Source of the DNA: Martinezella tropici
GTDB lineage: Bacteria > Pseudomonadota > Alphaproteobacteria > Rhizobiales > Rhizobiaceae
Length of the DNA: 64,000 bases
Assembly: GCF_003287875.1 (NCBI RefSeq)
Contig: NZ_QMKK01000061.1
Span: 124,001 to 188,000, forward strand
Direction of reading: 5' to 3'
Shown here: positions 8,576 through 16,445 of the stretch, piece by piece
How the letters are laid out: each line of letters starts with the position of its first letter
Position numbering within the stretch: the stretch's first letter is position 1
Position numbers and translations under genes: made by a program
Notes under the pieces: model-generated
Database searches by the model: none
The model's input: the letters and a program-made list of their open reading frames with translations, nothing else
Told to the model about the DNA's origin: nothing

Positions 8576-9106
8576 ATGAAGTTCACGATCAACGGTGAAG
8601 ACGTTGAGGTGCAAGCCGATATTCGCACATCGCTGCTCGATCTGCTGCGCAATATCCTTGGCTTTACCGGCACAAAGAAGGGATGTGATCAGGGCGCTTG
8701 CGGCGCCTGCACCGTCTTGGTCGACGGTGAGCGCATCAATTCCTGTCTGGCGCTCGCAATCCAGTATCAGGGCCGCAGCATCACGACGATCGAGGGTATT
8801 GCTTCGGAAAGCGGGCTTCATCCGCTGCAACAGGCTTTCGTCGAATGCGAGGGCTTTCAATGCGGATATTGTACGCCGGGGCAGCTCTGCTCCGCGATCG
8901 GTATGATGCATGAGGTCGATCGCAACGTGCCGAGTGCGGCCACGAAGGACCTTTCGGCAGCGAGCGTCGTTCTCGATGAGATCGAGCTTCGCGAACGAAT
9001 GAGCGGCAATCTCTGTCGATGCGGCGCCTATAACGGCATTGTCGAGGCCATCTCGCAGACCTTCGCGGAAAGTGAAAGCGAGAACGAGAGGAGGGTACGG
9101 GCATGA
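8576..9106 (+). CDS. PaoA-like [2Fe-2S] subunit of aldehyde oxidoreductase
   Basis: Encodes 176 residues of the xanthine oxidase family iron-sulfur subunit. The plant-type ferredoxin cluster ligands appear in GCDQGACGACTVLVDG with a later Cys, and the second, helical cluster in CGYCTPGQLC and LCRCGAY. Unlike E. coli PaoA, which carries a TAT signal, this protein begins MKFTINGEDVEV directly, so the complex should be cytoplasmic. AGGGAGG precedes the ATG at 8576; an upstream in-frame start at 8456 is rejected because the added residues are not family-like. It overlaps the FAD subunit by ATGA and is the first gene of a three-gene operon with a stress promoter 160 bp upstream. It passes electrons from molybdenum to FAD. 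Confidence 0.9.
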   Translation: MKFTINGEDVEVQADIRTSLLDLLRNILGFTGTKKGCDQGACGACTVLVDGERINSCLALAIQYQGRSITTIEGIASESGLHPLQQAFVECEGFQCGYCTPGQLCSAIGMMHEVDRNVPSAATKDLSAASVVLDEIELRERMSGNLCRCGAYNGIVEAISQTFAESESENERRVRA

Positions 9107-10092
9107 ACCTCTTCTCCTACGAGCAGGCATCCAACGCCGCCGCCGCCATCGATCTTGCCAAAGCCGGCAACGCGCCGCGATATCTAGGGGGAGGCACGAA
9201 TCTCGTCGATCTGATGCGCGAAGATATCGAACGCCCGGACATGCTGATCGATATCACGCAATTGCCCGCCGACATCGAGCCACGCTCCGACGGCAGTCTT
9301 CTGATCGGCGCCGCGGCAAAGAACACCGCGCTTGCGGCAGATTCCTACGTCCGCTCGGCCTTGCCACTGCTTTCCCGCTCCATTCTTGCGGGGGCAAGCG
9401 CTCAAATCCGCAACATGGCAACCGTCGGCGGCAATATCTTGCAGCGCACGCGCTGTCGTTACTTTTATGACGATGCGGCTCATTGCAACAAGCGGCATCC
9501 GGGTGACGGCTGCGACGCCAGAGACGGTTTCAACCGCTATCATGCGATCCTTGGCGCTTCGCCTTCCTGTGTCGCGACCCATCCGTCCGACATGTGCGTT
9601 GCGCTTGCCGCGTTGGATGCGAGGCTGCACCTGAAGGGTCCTATCGGCTTGCGCAGCATGCCTTTCCTGGATCTGCATAGATTGCCCGGAGAAAGGCCCG
9701 ATATCGAAACAGACTTGCAGCCGAACGAACTGATCACCGCAGTGGAAATTCCGCCGCTTCCCTTCGCCCGGCGTTCCACCTATCGCAAGGTGCGCGACCG
9801 GGCAAGCTATGCCTTCGCTTTGATCTCCGTCGCCGCCGCCGTCGACATCGACGAGGCGGGCAAGGTGCACGATGCCCGCCTGGCACTCGGCGGCGTCGCC
9901 CACAAGCCCTGGCGCGCCTTGAAGGCCGAAGCGGTCCTGAAAGGCGCACCTGCCAATGTCGAAAGCTTTCGCGCGGCAGCCGAAGCGGAACTCGCCGCGG
10001 CGATTGGGCTGAAGGATAACGGATTCAAGATCGAGCTGGCGAAACGAACGATCGTCGCCGTTCTCGATGAGTTGAAGGGAGAGGGCGCATGA
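9103..10092 (+). CDS. PaoB-like FAD subunit with four-cysteine cluster site
   Basis: Encodes 329 residues of the FAD-binding subunit of a xanthine dehydrogenase-family enzyme. The FAD site appears as RYLGGGTNLVDLM (about residue 26) and NMATVGGNILQRTRCRYF (about 104-121). Four cysteines at 118, 128, 137 and 156 sit in CRYFYDD, HCNKR, GDGC and SPSCVATHPSDM. This arrangement matches the extra [4Fe-4S] cluster known in E. coli PaoB and related aldehyde oxidoreductases and absent from ordinary xanthine dehydrogenases, which supports aldehyde oxidation. The start overlaps the previous stop and the end overlaps the next start (ATGA at both), giving tight translational coupling. Confidence 0.9.
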   Translation: MNLFSYEQASNAAAAIDLAKAGNAPRYLGGGTNLVDLMREDIERPDMLIDITQLPADIEPRSDGSLLIGAAAKNTALAADSYVRSALPLLSRSILAGASAQIRNMATVGGNILQRTRCRYFYDDAAHCNKRHPGDGCDARDGFNRYHAILGASPSCVATHPSDMCVALAALDARLHLKGPIGLRSMPFLDLHRLPGERPDIETDLQPNELITAVEIPPLPFARRSTYRKVRDRASYAFALISVAAAVDIDEAGKVHDARLALGGVAHKPWRALKAEAVLKGAPANVESFRAAAEAELAAAIGLKDNGFKIELAKRTIVAVLDELKGEGA

Positions 10093-12374
10093 GCGTACAA
10101 TCCGATACCCCGAAAGGAATCCCCGGTAAATGGCAGCCGGCTGTCACATCCGATCCGCTGCTGCGCAAGCACGGTGCGCTCGGACGGCCGATCTCACGCG
10201 TCGACGGGCCGCTCAAAGTTGAAGGCAAGGCCCGTTTTGCAGCCGAATATCCTTATGAAAACATGTGCTACGCCGCTCTCGTCTTCAGCAAGATCGCGCG
10301 GGGCCGCATAACGGAGCTTGATACTGCCGCTGCCGAAAAGGCGCCCGGCGTCGCACTGGTGATGACCTACCGGAATGCGCCCCGGATGAAAGCGCCGTCC
10401 CTGATGATGTCCTCGCCCTCGGCCGCCGGCGCAAGCGACCTGCCCGTCATGCAGAATGACGAAATCCACTGGAACGGCCAGGCTGTCGCGGTGGTTCTCG
10501 CGGAAACGCAGGAGCAAGCCGACCATGCGGCATCGCTGATCGCGGTGGACTATGCTCCGCTTCCGGCGGTCACGTCCTTTGAGGAGGCCAAGAGGAAGCC
10601 GCGTCAGCTGGAGACATTGCTCGGCCAGCCGCCGATCCTGGACATCGGCGATGCGGAAGCTGCCCTGAAGGCATCTGAAGTTCAGGTGGACAATATCTAT
10701 CGGACGCCTCGGTACAATCACAATGCAATCGAACTGCACGCCGCGACGGCCGTCTGGAAAGGCGATGAACTGCGCGTGCACGATGCGACACAGATGATCG
10801 ATCTGACCGCGGGACAACTCGCCGATATTTTCGGCATCGATCCGGGCAAGGTGCGCGTGACCTCTCCCTATGTCGGCGGAGGTTTCGGCGGCAAATGCCT
10901 GTGGGATCATCAGATCCTGGCATGCGCGGCCGCCAAACTCGCGCAGCGCCCGGTCCGTGTCATGCTGTCGCGCGAGGGCGTCTTCCGTCTTGTCGGCGGC
11001 CGTACGGTGACGGAGCAACGCGTGGCCTTGGGCGCCAACACCGACGGAACGCTCAATGCGCTTGTTCATACCGGCATCGTCGCGATGACGCTGCATAATT
11101 CCTGCCCAGAGCAGTTCACCTTTCCGGCCCGGCATCTGTATGCCGCCAAAAGCTTCCGCTTGGCCCAGGAGGTTGCAGACATGGATATGCTGGCGAATAC
11201 CTTCATGCGCGCACCTGGCGAAGCCGTCGGGACGTTTGCGCTGGAATGCGCGCTGGACGAACTGGCCGACAAGCTTGGCATCGATCCGGTCGAACTGCGC
11301 AGGCGCATCGAGCCGGAAAAGGATCCAACGAGCGAAAAGCCCTTCTCCTCGCGTCATTTGCTCCAGGCCTATGAGAAGGGTGCCAAGCAATTCGGCTGGC
11401 ATCGCCGCGATCCGCAGCCGCGCCGGCGGCGCGAAGGGGAATGGCTGATCGGCATGGGCTGTGCGACTGCGACCTATCCCTATCATCGCTTTCCCGGAAC
11501 TGCGGCAAGCATCAGGCTGACGGCTGACGGCCGCGTCACGGTTTCGACGGCGGTTCACGACATGGGTATGGGAACGGCAACGGCGCAGACACAGCATATC
11601 GCCGTGCGTCTTGGCATCCCGGCCGATCGCATCACCTTCGAATATGGCGATAGCGCCTTGCCTCGCGGCATCATCGCCGGCGGCTCGACTCAGACGGCTT
11701 CGATCGGCGGCGCGGTCATCGCCGCGACGGAAGTCTTCATCGAAGAGCTGATCAAGCTTGCAGGAAATGCCTCGCCGCTCGCCGGCCTTTCGCTTACCGA
11801 TGTCGAGCCGCGCGATGGAGGGATCGGTCATCGCGATGATGCCGACCGCTTCGAGACGTATGAATCGATTCTCCGTCGTTCCGGCCGCAATGAGCTTGTC
11901 TGCCAGGCCGAAGCACCGCAGCCGGCCGAGATGGAGGCTTTCTCCATGCACTCCTACGGTGCGCAATTCTGCGAAGTCCGCGTCAGCGAGATTACCGGAG
12001 AGATTCGGGTTACGCGCTTCCTCGGTTCATTCGATGCCGGGCGAATTCTGAATGCCAGGACGGCCACCAGCCAGTTCAAGGGAGGCATCGTCATGGGAAT
12101 TGGTCTCGCCTTGACGGAAGAGACGAATTTCGATGAGCGAACGGGCCGCATCGTCAATGCCTCGCTTGCCGAATATCATGTACCCGTGCAGATGGACGTG
12201 CCGCAGATCGATATCATCTATACTGATGTCGCCGATCCGCAGGCACCGATGGGAGCGCGGGGGATCGGCGAGATCGGCATAACGGGCGTGGCGGCCGCCG
12301 TCGCCAATGCCGTCTTTAACGCGACCGGCAGGCGTATTCGTGAATTACCGATCACACTTGATAAAATTATCTAA
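10089..12374 (+). CDS. PaoC-like molybdenum-binding large subunit
   Basis: Encodes 761 residues of the catalytic subunit of a xanthine oxidase-family molybdoenzyme. The N-terminal aldehyde oxidase a/b hammerhead region starts near GRPISRVDGPLKVEGKARFAAEY. Molybdopterin contacts include GGGFGGKCLWDH, and the C-terminal GARGIGEIGITG carries the catalytic Glu (about residue 728). With the two preceding subunits it forms a complex that oxidises aldehydes, probably aromatic or reactive ones, to acids in the cytoplasm. The cofactor is likely the cytosine dinucleotide form, as in PaoC; this is family knowledge. No PaoD/XdhC-like maturation gene is adjacent, so insertion of the cofactor must rely on a factor elsewhere. 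Confidence 0.9.
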   Translation: MSVQSDTPKGIPGKWQPAVTSDPLLRKHGALGRPISRVDGPLKVEGKARFAAEYPYENMCYAALVFSKIARGRITELDTAAAEKAPGVALVMTYRNAPRMKAPSLMMSSPSAAGASDLPVMQNDEIHWNGQAVAVVLAETQEQADHAASLIAVDYAPLPAVTSFEEAKRKPRQLETLLGQPPILDIGDAEAALKASEVQVDNIYRTPRYNHNAIELHAATAVWKGDELRVHDATQMIDLTAGQLADIFGIDPGKVRVTSPYVGGGFGGKCLWDHQILACAAAKLAQRPVRVMLSREGVFRLVGGRTVTEQRVALGANTDGTLNALVHTGIVAMTLHNSCPEQFTFPARHLYAAKSFRLAQEVADMDMLANTFMRAPGEAVGTFALECALDELADKLGIDPVELRRRIEPEKDPTSEKPFSSRHLLQAYEKGAKQFGWHRRDPQPRRRREGEWLIGMGCATATYPYHRFPGTAASIRLTADGRVTVSTAVHDMGMGTATAQTQHIAVRLGIPADRITFEYGDSALPRGIIAGGSTQTASIGGAVIAATEVFIEELIKLAGNASPLAGLSLTDVEPRDGGIGHRDDADRFETYESILRRSGRNELVCQAEAPQPAEMEAFSMHSYGAQFCEVRVSEITGEIRVTRFLGSFDAGRILNARTATSQFKGGIVMGIGLALTEETNFDERTGRIVNASLAEYHVPVQMDVPQIDIIYTDVADPQAPMGARGIGEIGITGVAAAVANAVFNATGRRIRELPITLDKII

Positions 12375-12723
12375 CGTAAGTGTAGCCTTAAACTAAGCGG
12401 ATCACATCGCGTGGTATCCGCCAATGAAGAATTCGCAAGATTGTGGGAGCAGGCGGCATGTTTCGGCGGCGGTAGCTGTGCATCTATCCGGACTTCTTTC
12501 GCCGGTTATAGTCTGTCGAGTAGGTATTTCGCATGATGGCGAATACGCAGCTCTTGAGAACGAAGCTATCTGGATGGGAAAGACCGCTGCCCCGTGTCGC
12601 CTGCATTCATTGGTGAAATAGGAAGACAGTATTTTTTGAAAGTCTTCATGGAACCAAAGCCTAACCCGTCTGTTTGGAAGTCGAGACCGACAATGTCTCG
12701 CAATCAAACTAAGGAGAAAGAAC
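12375..12723 (+). other. Intergenic region with stress promoter
   Basis: About 350 bp between the paoC-like gene and the repeat-protein gene. Apart from the promoter at 12650-12674 and the ribosome binding site AAGGAG at about 12712, no gene or repeat is supported here. The short open frames in it lack ribosome binding sites and family features. Confidence 0.5.
12650..12674 (+). promoter_or_regulatory. EcfG/RpoE2-type promoter, GGAAC-N16-TGTT
   Basis: Plus-strand GGAAC (12650-12654), 16 bp, TGTT (12671-12674), 49 bp upstream of the ATG at 12724. Confidence 0.8.
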
Positions 12724-12900
12724 ATGGCAACTCAAGGCGGTTCACATGATCAGCATGTCAAGGCTGGCCAGCAGAGCCACAAGAATACCGGCACGAAGCA
12801 GCAAGCTTCATCTCGGAACGAGCAGTCAAAAGAGGGAACGCGTGGTGGCAGCCACGAACAACATGTGAAGGCCGGCCAGAAGAGTCACAAGAACTCGTGA
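12724..12900 (+). CDS. Small hydrophilic stress protein with two internal repeats
   Basis: A 58-residue, Cys-free, very hydrophilic protein. It is built from two near-identical 16-residue units, GSHDQHVKAGQQSHKN and GSHEQHVKAGQKSHKN, joined by a Gln/Ser/Thr-rich linker. The Gly-, His-, Lys- and Gln-rich repeats resemble the KGG/GsiB-type desiccation and general stress proteins, which are mostly disordered and protect proteins or membranes; exact family membership is not certain. AAGGAGAAAG precedes the ATG. An EcfG-type promoter lies 49 bp upstream. The DUF892 gene follows after 97 bp on the same strand and may share the transcript. His content (five) would also allow metal binding, which is speculation. 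Confidence 0.8.
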   Translation: MATQGGSHDQHVKAGQQSHKNTGTKQQASSRNEQSKEGTRGGSHEQHVKAGQKSHKNS

Positions 12901-12997
12901 TTCAGTTTTCATGCAATGCCGCGCAGGCGGTCTTTCTCTGCGGGCGGTAGGAAGCCAGCCGCCCGAAAGAACTCACCGATAATCGTTGGAGGAAACA

Positions 12998-13498
12998 ATG
13001 GCATCCGAGAAAACGTTGAACGATCTGTTCCTGGATACTCTGAAAGACATATACTACGCCGAGAAGCAAATTCTCAAGGCCCTGCCCAAGATGGCGCGTG
13101 CGGCGCAGGCAGAAGAAGGCAAGCAAGGCTTTCTGCACCACCGCGATGAAACGCAAGGTCATGTCGAGCGCCTGGAGCAGGTCTTCGAAATGCTGGGGAA
13201 GCCGGCACGGGGCAAGACATGCGAGGCGATCCAGGGCATCATAGCCGAAGCCGACGAGATCACCGAAGAGTTCAAGGGTACGCCCGCTCTCGACGCTGGC
13301 CTCATCTCTTCCGCCCAGGCTGTCGAGCACTACGAAATCGCCCGCTACGGTACTCTGATCGAATGGGCCAAGCAACTCGGGTTGAAGGACGCAGTGCCCC
13401 TTCTTCAGCAGACGCTGGCGGAAGAAAAAGCGACCGACCAGAAGCTTACTAAGCTCGCGGAAACGGCCGCGAACGCGAAGGCGAAAAGAGCGGCGTAG
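12998..13498 (+). CDS. Ferritin-like DUF892 (YciE-type) protein
   Basis: Encodes 166 residues. It opens with SEKTLNDLFLDTLKDIYYAEKQILKALPKM, the hallmark of the DUF892/YciE family, which folds as a ferritin-like four-helix bundle. Candidate metal ligands are Glu and His residues in YYAEKQ, HRDETQGHVERLE and QAVEHYEIARYG, in positions expected for a di-metal site. These proteins are stress induced in many bacteria, but their reaction is unknown; binding of iron or quenching of peroxide is a reasonable guess. The start at 12998 follows GGAGGAAACA, better than the in-frame ATG at 12986. It lies downstream of the repeat protein and its stress promoter, and a strong hairpin follows at 13523-13548. 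Confidence 0.9.
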   Translation: MASEKTLNDLFLDTLKDIYYAEKQILKALPKMARAAQAEEGKQGFLHHRDETQGHVERLEQVFEMLGKPARGKTCEAIQGIIAEADEITEEFKGTPALDAGLISSAQAVEHYEIARYGTLIEWAKQLGLKDAVPLLQQTLAEEKATDQKLTKLAETAANAKAKRAA

Positions 13499-13522
13499 AA
13501 ACCTGGCCGCATTTTCATGCGT

Positions 13523-13548
13523 CGATGCGCTGCCGAGGCAGCGCATCG
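13523..13548. terminator. Perfect inverted repeat between convergent genes
   Basis: Arms CGATGCGCTGCC (13523-13534) and GGCAGCGCATCG (13537-13548) form a 12-bp perfect stem with a minimal loop. It lies between the convergent DUF892 and histidine kinase genes and can stop transcription from either side. There is no clear T run. Confidence 0.6.
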
Positions 13549-13575
13549 CTCGCGATCAAACATGAAAGCACTCTG

Positions 13576-14670
13576 CTAACGGCGCAGAATAGCCGAGGGA
13601 ATTCGTAGGAAAATTTTCAGTCCCGCCGGATTCCATTCGCGTTCGATGGATCCCTGAAGCGACCCGATCGTTGCTTTTTCGAGCTGCGAACCAAAGCCGC
13701 CAGGACCGTCGGGCTGATGGACGGCAGGCCCTCCGATTTCCCTCCAGATGAGCGAGAAGTCCGTATCGTCGCGCACCTCGATTTCAATGCGGCCCTCCGG
13801 TGCCGATAAGGCTCCGTACTTGGTCGCGTTCGTCGAGAATTCGTGCAGCAGCAAGGCAAGCGACGTCAGCATGTTCCCGCGCACCGGGACATCCTGGCCT
13901 CTTATAGAGATGCGCTCCACGCCGTCGACTTGATGGGCGGCAAAGAGAGCCTTGACGAGGGCGAAGAGCGTTGTTTCCTGCGACAGACAGCTCTCGGCTA
14001 ATCCGACATCGGGGAGGGTGAGCTCGTTTGCGATCGCCAACGCGCTTATCCGGGCGCGCACGTCGCGTGCAAGTTCGTGGACCGTTGTCGCCGTGCGCTC
14101 ACTCAAGCCGATCACTGCGTTCGCGATAGCGAAGATATTCTTGATTCTATGGTTCATTTCACGAAGCAGAAGGACCTGACGTTCGGTGGCGCGCTTGCGC
14201 TCTGAAATGTCGCGGGCGACTTTCGAAGCTCCGACGATGCTGCCATGGCTATCGCGGACCGGGGAAACCGTCAGCGAAATATCCAGCAAGGTCCCATCCT
14301 TGCGGCGGCGGACGGTTTCATAGTGCTCAATCCTCTTTCCGCCGCGAATGCTGGCGATGATAACGTCTTCTTCATGCAGTCGGTCTGCGGGGATGATAAT
14401 GGAAATATGCTGGCCGATCGCTTCGTCCGCGGTATATCCGAAAAGCCGTTCAGCGCTTCGGTTCCAGCTCGTGATGTGCCCGGTGAGGGATTTGCTGACG
14501 ATCGCATCGTCGGAGTTCTCGACGATCGCCGCGAGCAGGGCCTGCGCCAAAGGAGCGCCGGCGCTACCGGGTTCCGCAGGCGAGACGACCGTGTTTGATG
14601 ATGAGGAAGTTGTTGCCGTATCTTGTTGGAAATCTGTCGATTTCAGTAGACGAGGTGCCTCTTCACGCAT
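13576..14670 (-). CDS. Cytoplasmic PAS-HWE sensor histidine kinase
   Basis: Encodes 364 residues without membrane segments. A PAS domain covers about residues 35-145 (AIVENSDDAIVSKSLTGHI, WNRSAERLFGY). The HWE-type kinase core begins near residue 165 with REMNHRIKNIFAIANAVIGLSER, whose His is the phospho-acceptor. It continues with the HEFSTNATKYGAL nucleotide-binding N box and ends with a GGFGSQL G box. HWE/HisKA2 kinases of this kind feed the PhyR-NepR-EcfG general stress cascade in alphaproteobacteria, so this protein may sense the signal that fires the local promoters; that link is inference. GGGAGG precedes ATG 14670; the longer frame to 14766 lacks family character. It lies 180 bp behind the stress-promoted DUF1328 gene on the same strand. 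Confidence 0.85.
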   Translation of the reverse strand: MREEAPRLLKSTDFQQDTATTSSSSNTVVSPAEPGSAGAPLAQALLAAIVENSDDAIVSKSLTGHITSWNRSAERLFGYTADEAIGQHISIIIPADRLHEEDVIIASIRGGKRIEHYETVRRRKDGTLLDISLTVSPVRDSHGSIVGASKVARDISERKRATERQVLLLREMNHRIKNIFAIANAVIGLSERTATTVHELARDVRARISALAIANELTLPDVGLAESCLSQETTLFALVKALFAAHQVDGVERISIRGQDVPVRGNMLTSLALLLHEFSTNATKYGALSAPEGRIEIEVRDDTDFSLIWREIGGPAVHQPDGPGGFGSQLEKATIGSLQGSIEREWNPAGLKIFLRIPSAILRR

Positions 14671-14850
14671 TCGCTGCCTCCCGTTTCCGTCCGCCGTTTT
14701 GGTGAACCACCATCTCCTGTATTTTTCGATACTCAAGGAGATGGGGCAGCCGGCTGCCGGACGCAAGGGGCCTTCATGCTCAGCTCATGCGGGAATCGGG
14801 CGTTCGGTTCTCGCACCCAGGAGACGGAAACCATCTCCGGCCATTCGAGC

Positions 14851-15012
14851 CTAACGCCTCATCACATTCATGACCAGCGTGACAACGAAGAATAACAGGA
14901 AGATGAAGAACAGCACCTGAGCAATTGACGCCGACGCGCCGGCGATGCCACCAAATCCGAGGGCGCCCGCGATCAGGGCTACGACGAGAAATACCAACGC
15001 GTAGTAAAGCAT
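14851..15012 (-). CDS. DUF1328 (YtjA/UPF0391) membrane protein
   Basis: A 53-residue protein, almost entirely hydrophobic, with two membrane segments (about residues 3-22 and 30-50) joined by the Gly/Ala-rich turn FGGIAGASASIA and ending in MRR. This is the UPF0391/DUF1328 pattern: starts MLYYALVFLVVALIAG. Members are widespread stress-induced inner membrane proteins of unknown function. GGAGAGTAAG precedes the ATG, and an N17 CGTT-type EcfG promoter is 29 bp upstream, the closest match to consensus in the window. Confidence 0.85.
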   Translation of the reverse strand: MLYYALVFLVVALIAGALGFGGIAGASASIAQVLFFIFLLFFVVTLVMNVMRR

Positions 15013-15041
15013 CTTACTCTCCATTTGTTGCTGAAATGGAG

Positions 15042-15067
15042 AACGAAGCAGCTATCAGTTTTGTTCC
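15042..15067 (-). promoter_or_regulatory. EcfG/RpoE2-type promoter, GGAAC-N17-CGTT
   Basis: Minus-strand GGAAC (15067-15063), 17 bp, CGTT (15045-15042). It has the full consensus -10 and lies 29 bp from the DUF1328 start. Confidence 0.85.
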
Positions 15068-15085
15068 ATCGTTAGTGATGAGGGG

Positions 15086-15613
15086 CTAAGCGGCAAACTT
15101 CGCTTCCCGCGAGTAAGCCTTGCGGCTATCATCAGCCGGCGGCGGCGGTTCGGCGGCTTCCAAATACAGTCTCGCGGGCACGCTGAGTGCGAACCATAGA
15201 CTGGCGCCGAGGAGAAACAATGCCGTCGTCTGATCGTCCACCTGGACGCAGAATGGAAAGATGACCGAGGTGAACAGCACCGTCAGGCGAACAGCCCATT
15301 CGGCCTCACGCTTGCGAACCGCAATGGCCGCCAGCGCACGATAGGCACGGATATTATAGGTCGTCGTGCTGCGACCGAGGGCCAGCATCCGGAGCGAAGG
15401 AATGGAGAGCATCAGCAGACCGGCGAGTGTTATCCCGTAGGCTGTGCCTGCCAGGAAGAGGCTGCTTGCGGACAGAAGCGACAAAATGACGAAGAGATTC
15501 CAGACAGGAGCAAGTTTCTGCGGCGATTGGCCTGTTTGCTCGTGCCACGTCCGCAGCGCCATCGCTCCGCAATCAAGCAATGGTCGGTCGACATAACGAT
15601 TGATGAATTCCAT
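15086..15613 (-). CDS. Hypothetical four-helix membrane protein
   Basis: Encodes 175 residues with about four membrane segments: LFVILSLLSASSLFLAG and YGITLAGLLMLSIPSL as a hairpin near residues 45-80, then AVRLTVLFTSVIFPFC near 115-130 and TALFLLGASLWFALSV near 137-152. The loop between the hairpins is basic (RAYRALAAIAVRKREAE), suggesting it is cytoplasmic. The C-terminus is Pro-rich then charged. No family was recognised. GGAAGG lies eight bases before ATG 15613. No GGAAC element was found upstream. It is 18 bp from the DUF1328 promoter, on the same strand, so readthrough into DUF1328 and the kinase is possible. Confidence 0.7.
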   Translation of the reverse strand: MEFINRYVDRPLLDCGAMALRTWHEQTGQSPQKLAPVWNLFVILSLLSASSLFLAGTAYGITLAGLLMLSIPSLRMLALGRSTTTYNIRAYRALAAIAVRKREAEWAVRLTVLFTSVIFPFCVQVDDQTTALFLLGASLWFALSVPARLYLEAAEPPPPADDSRKAYSREAKFAA

Positions 15614-15730
15614 GAGGCGCCCTTCCAAAGTCGTAGGTAGCCAAGACCAGAAAAATTCGGCATCAGCATGGCAGGCACTCAGTTGCGATGAAAATAGACA
15701 GCGATCCTGGCGCCGCGCGGCGGCGAAGAG

Positions 15731-15755
15731 GGAACAATCCGTTTTGAACTTGGTT
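15731..15755 (+). promoter_or_regulatory. EcfG/RpoE2-type promoter, GGAAC-N16-GGTT
   Basis: Plus-strand GGAAC (15731-15735), 16 bp, GGTT (15752-15755). The first good start downstream is the small frame at 15799, then the HD-domain gene at 15959. Confidence 0.75.
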
Positions 15756-15798
15756 CATTGGCTGATTTCGGAGAATGCGCTTCCTTGGGGAGGCTCCT

Positions 15799-15972
15799 AT
15801 GTTGCCGGTCTTCGTGTCCATCGAAAAGGAGGGTAAGATGTCGGCTTCGGCATTCCAGGACACCTTCCTCGGGCATTCACGAAGTTCAGATATCCTTGCA
15901 ATCCGATTTATTGTGTCCGTTCGGCCGGTATCCGCGATGACTGGAGGCATTGAATGTCATGAAGCACCTTGA
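15799..15972 (+). CDS. Possible small protein or leader peptide before the HD gene
   Basis: A 57-residue frame, MLPVFVSIEKEGKM at the start, ending TGA 15970-15972 inside the HD-domain gene. Two starts are each preceded by a strong ribosome binding site: GGGGAGG before ATG 15799 and GGAGGG before ATG 15838. It lies 43 bp behind an EcfG-type promoter and overlaps the next gene by 14 bases in another frame, an arrangement that would couple their translation. The protein has no recognised domain, and no clear membrane segment. It could be a real small gene, a leader peptide or chance; the promoter and two ribosome binding sites are the only support. Confidence 0.35.
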   Translation: MLPVFVSIEKEGKMSASAFQDTFLGHSRSSDILAIRFIVSVRPVSAMTGGIECHEAP

Positions 15973-16378
15973 CCAAGCCATACAGATTGCGCTCGAGGCG
16001 CATGAGGGACAGACCGACAAGACGGGGCGCCCTTTCTTCGAGCATTGCCAGCGAATCGCACTTCTCGTTTCCGGGGATGACGCCCGTACCGTCGCTTATC
16101 TTCACGATGTCGTCGAGAAAGGAAGGGGATGGACGCTCGATCGATTGAGAGAAGAGGGTTTTCCGCCAAAGATCATCTCCGCCGTGGATGCATTGACGCG
16201 GCGATCGGACGAGCCGTATGACGAATTCGTCACACGGGCGGCGTCGAATGCATTGGCACTACCGGTGAAAAAGGCCGATTTGGAGGACAATCTGTGGCAA
16301 AGCGAGCAGATCGGCAAAAGCGGAGAGAAATATCAGCGCGGTTTGCAGATCTTGATTGGGATTATGGCGAAGATTTAG
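15959..16378 (+). CDS. HD-domain hydrolase resembling RelA/SpoT hydrolase core
   Basis: Encodes 139 residues. The order DQAIQIALEAHEGQTDKTGRPFFEHCQRIALLV, VAYLHDVVEKG, then LPVKKADLEDNL matches the HD metal-binding core of SpoT/MESH-type (p)ppGpp hydrolases: EHC supplies the first His, LHDVVE the HD pair and KKADLEDN the last Asp. No synthetase, TGS or ACT domain is present, so it is a small alarmone-hydrolase-like protein; substrate is inferred from the family. ATG 15959 follows GGAGG at 11 bases, better than the TTG at 15950 whose spacing is too short. It lies 200 bp downstream of a stress promoter, which suggests a link between stress response and alarmone turnover. Confidence 0.75.
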   Translation: MKHLDQAIQIALEAHEGQTDKTGRPFFEHCQRIALLVSGDDARTVAYLHDVVEKGRGWTLDRLREEGFPPKIISAVDALTRRSDEPYDEFVTRAASNALALPVKKADLEDNLWQSEQIGKSGEKYQRGLQILIGIMAKI

Positions 16379-16445
16379 CTTCGATTCGCCCCTGAGCCAG
16401 CATTTCCGCTGTTCCATCCGAGCAAGAGCCGATCGCAGATGAGAT

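Noticed and set aside
10471..10496. GGAAC-N17-GGTT match inside the PaoC-like gene
   Set aside because: It lies well within coding sequence on the sense strand with no gene start downstream; codon content explains it.
10194..11966. 590-residue open frame antisense to the PaoC-like gene
   Set aside because: Typical antisense open frame of high-GC DNA; its translation shows no domain while the sense frame is a clear enzyme.
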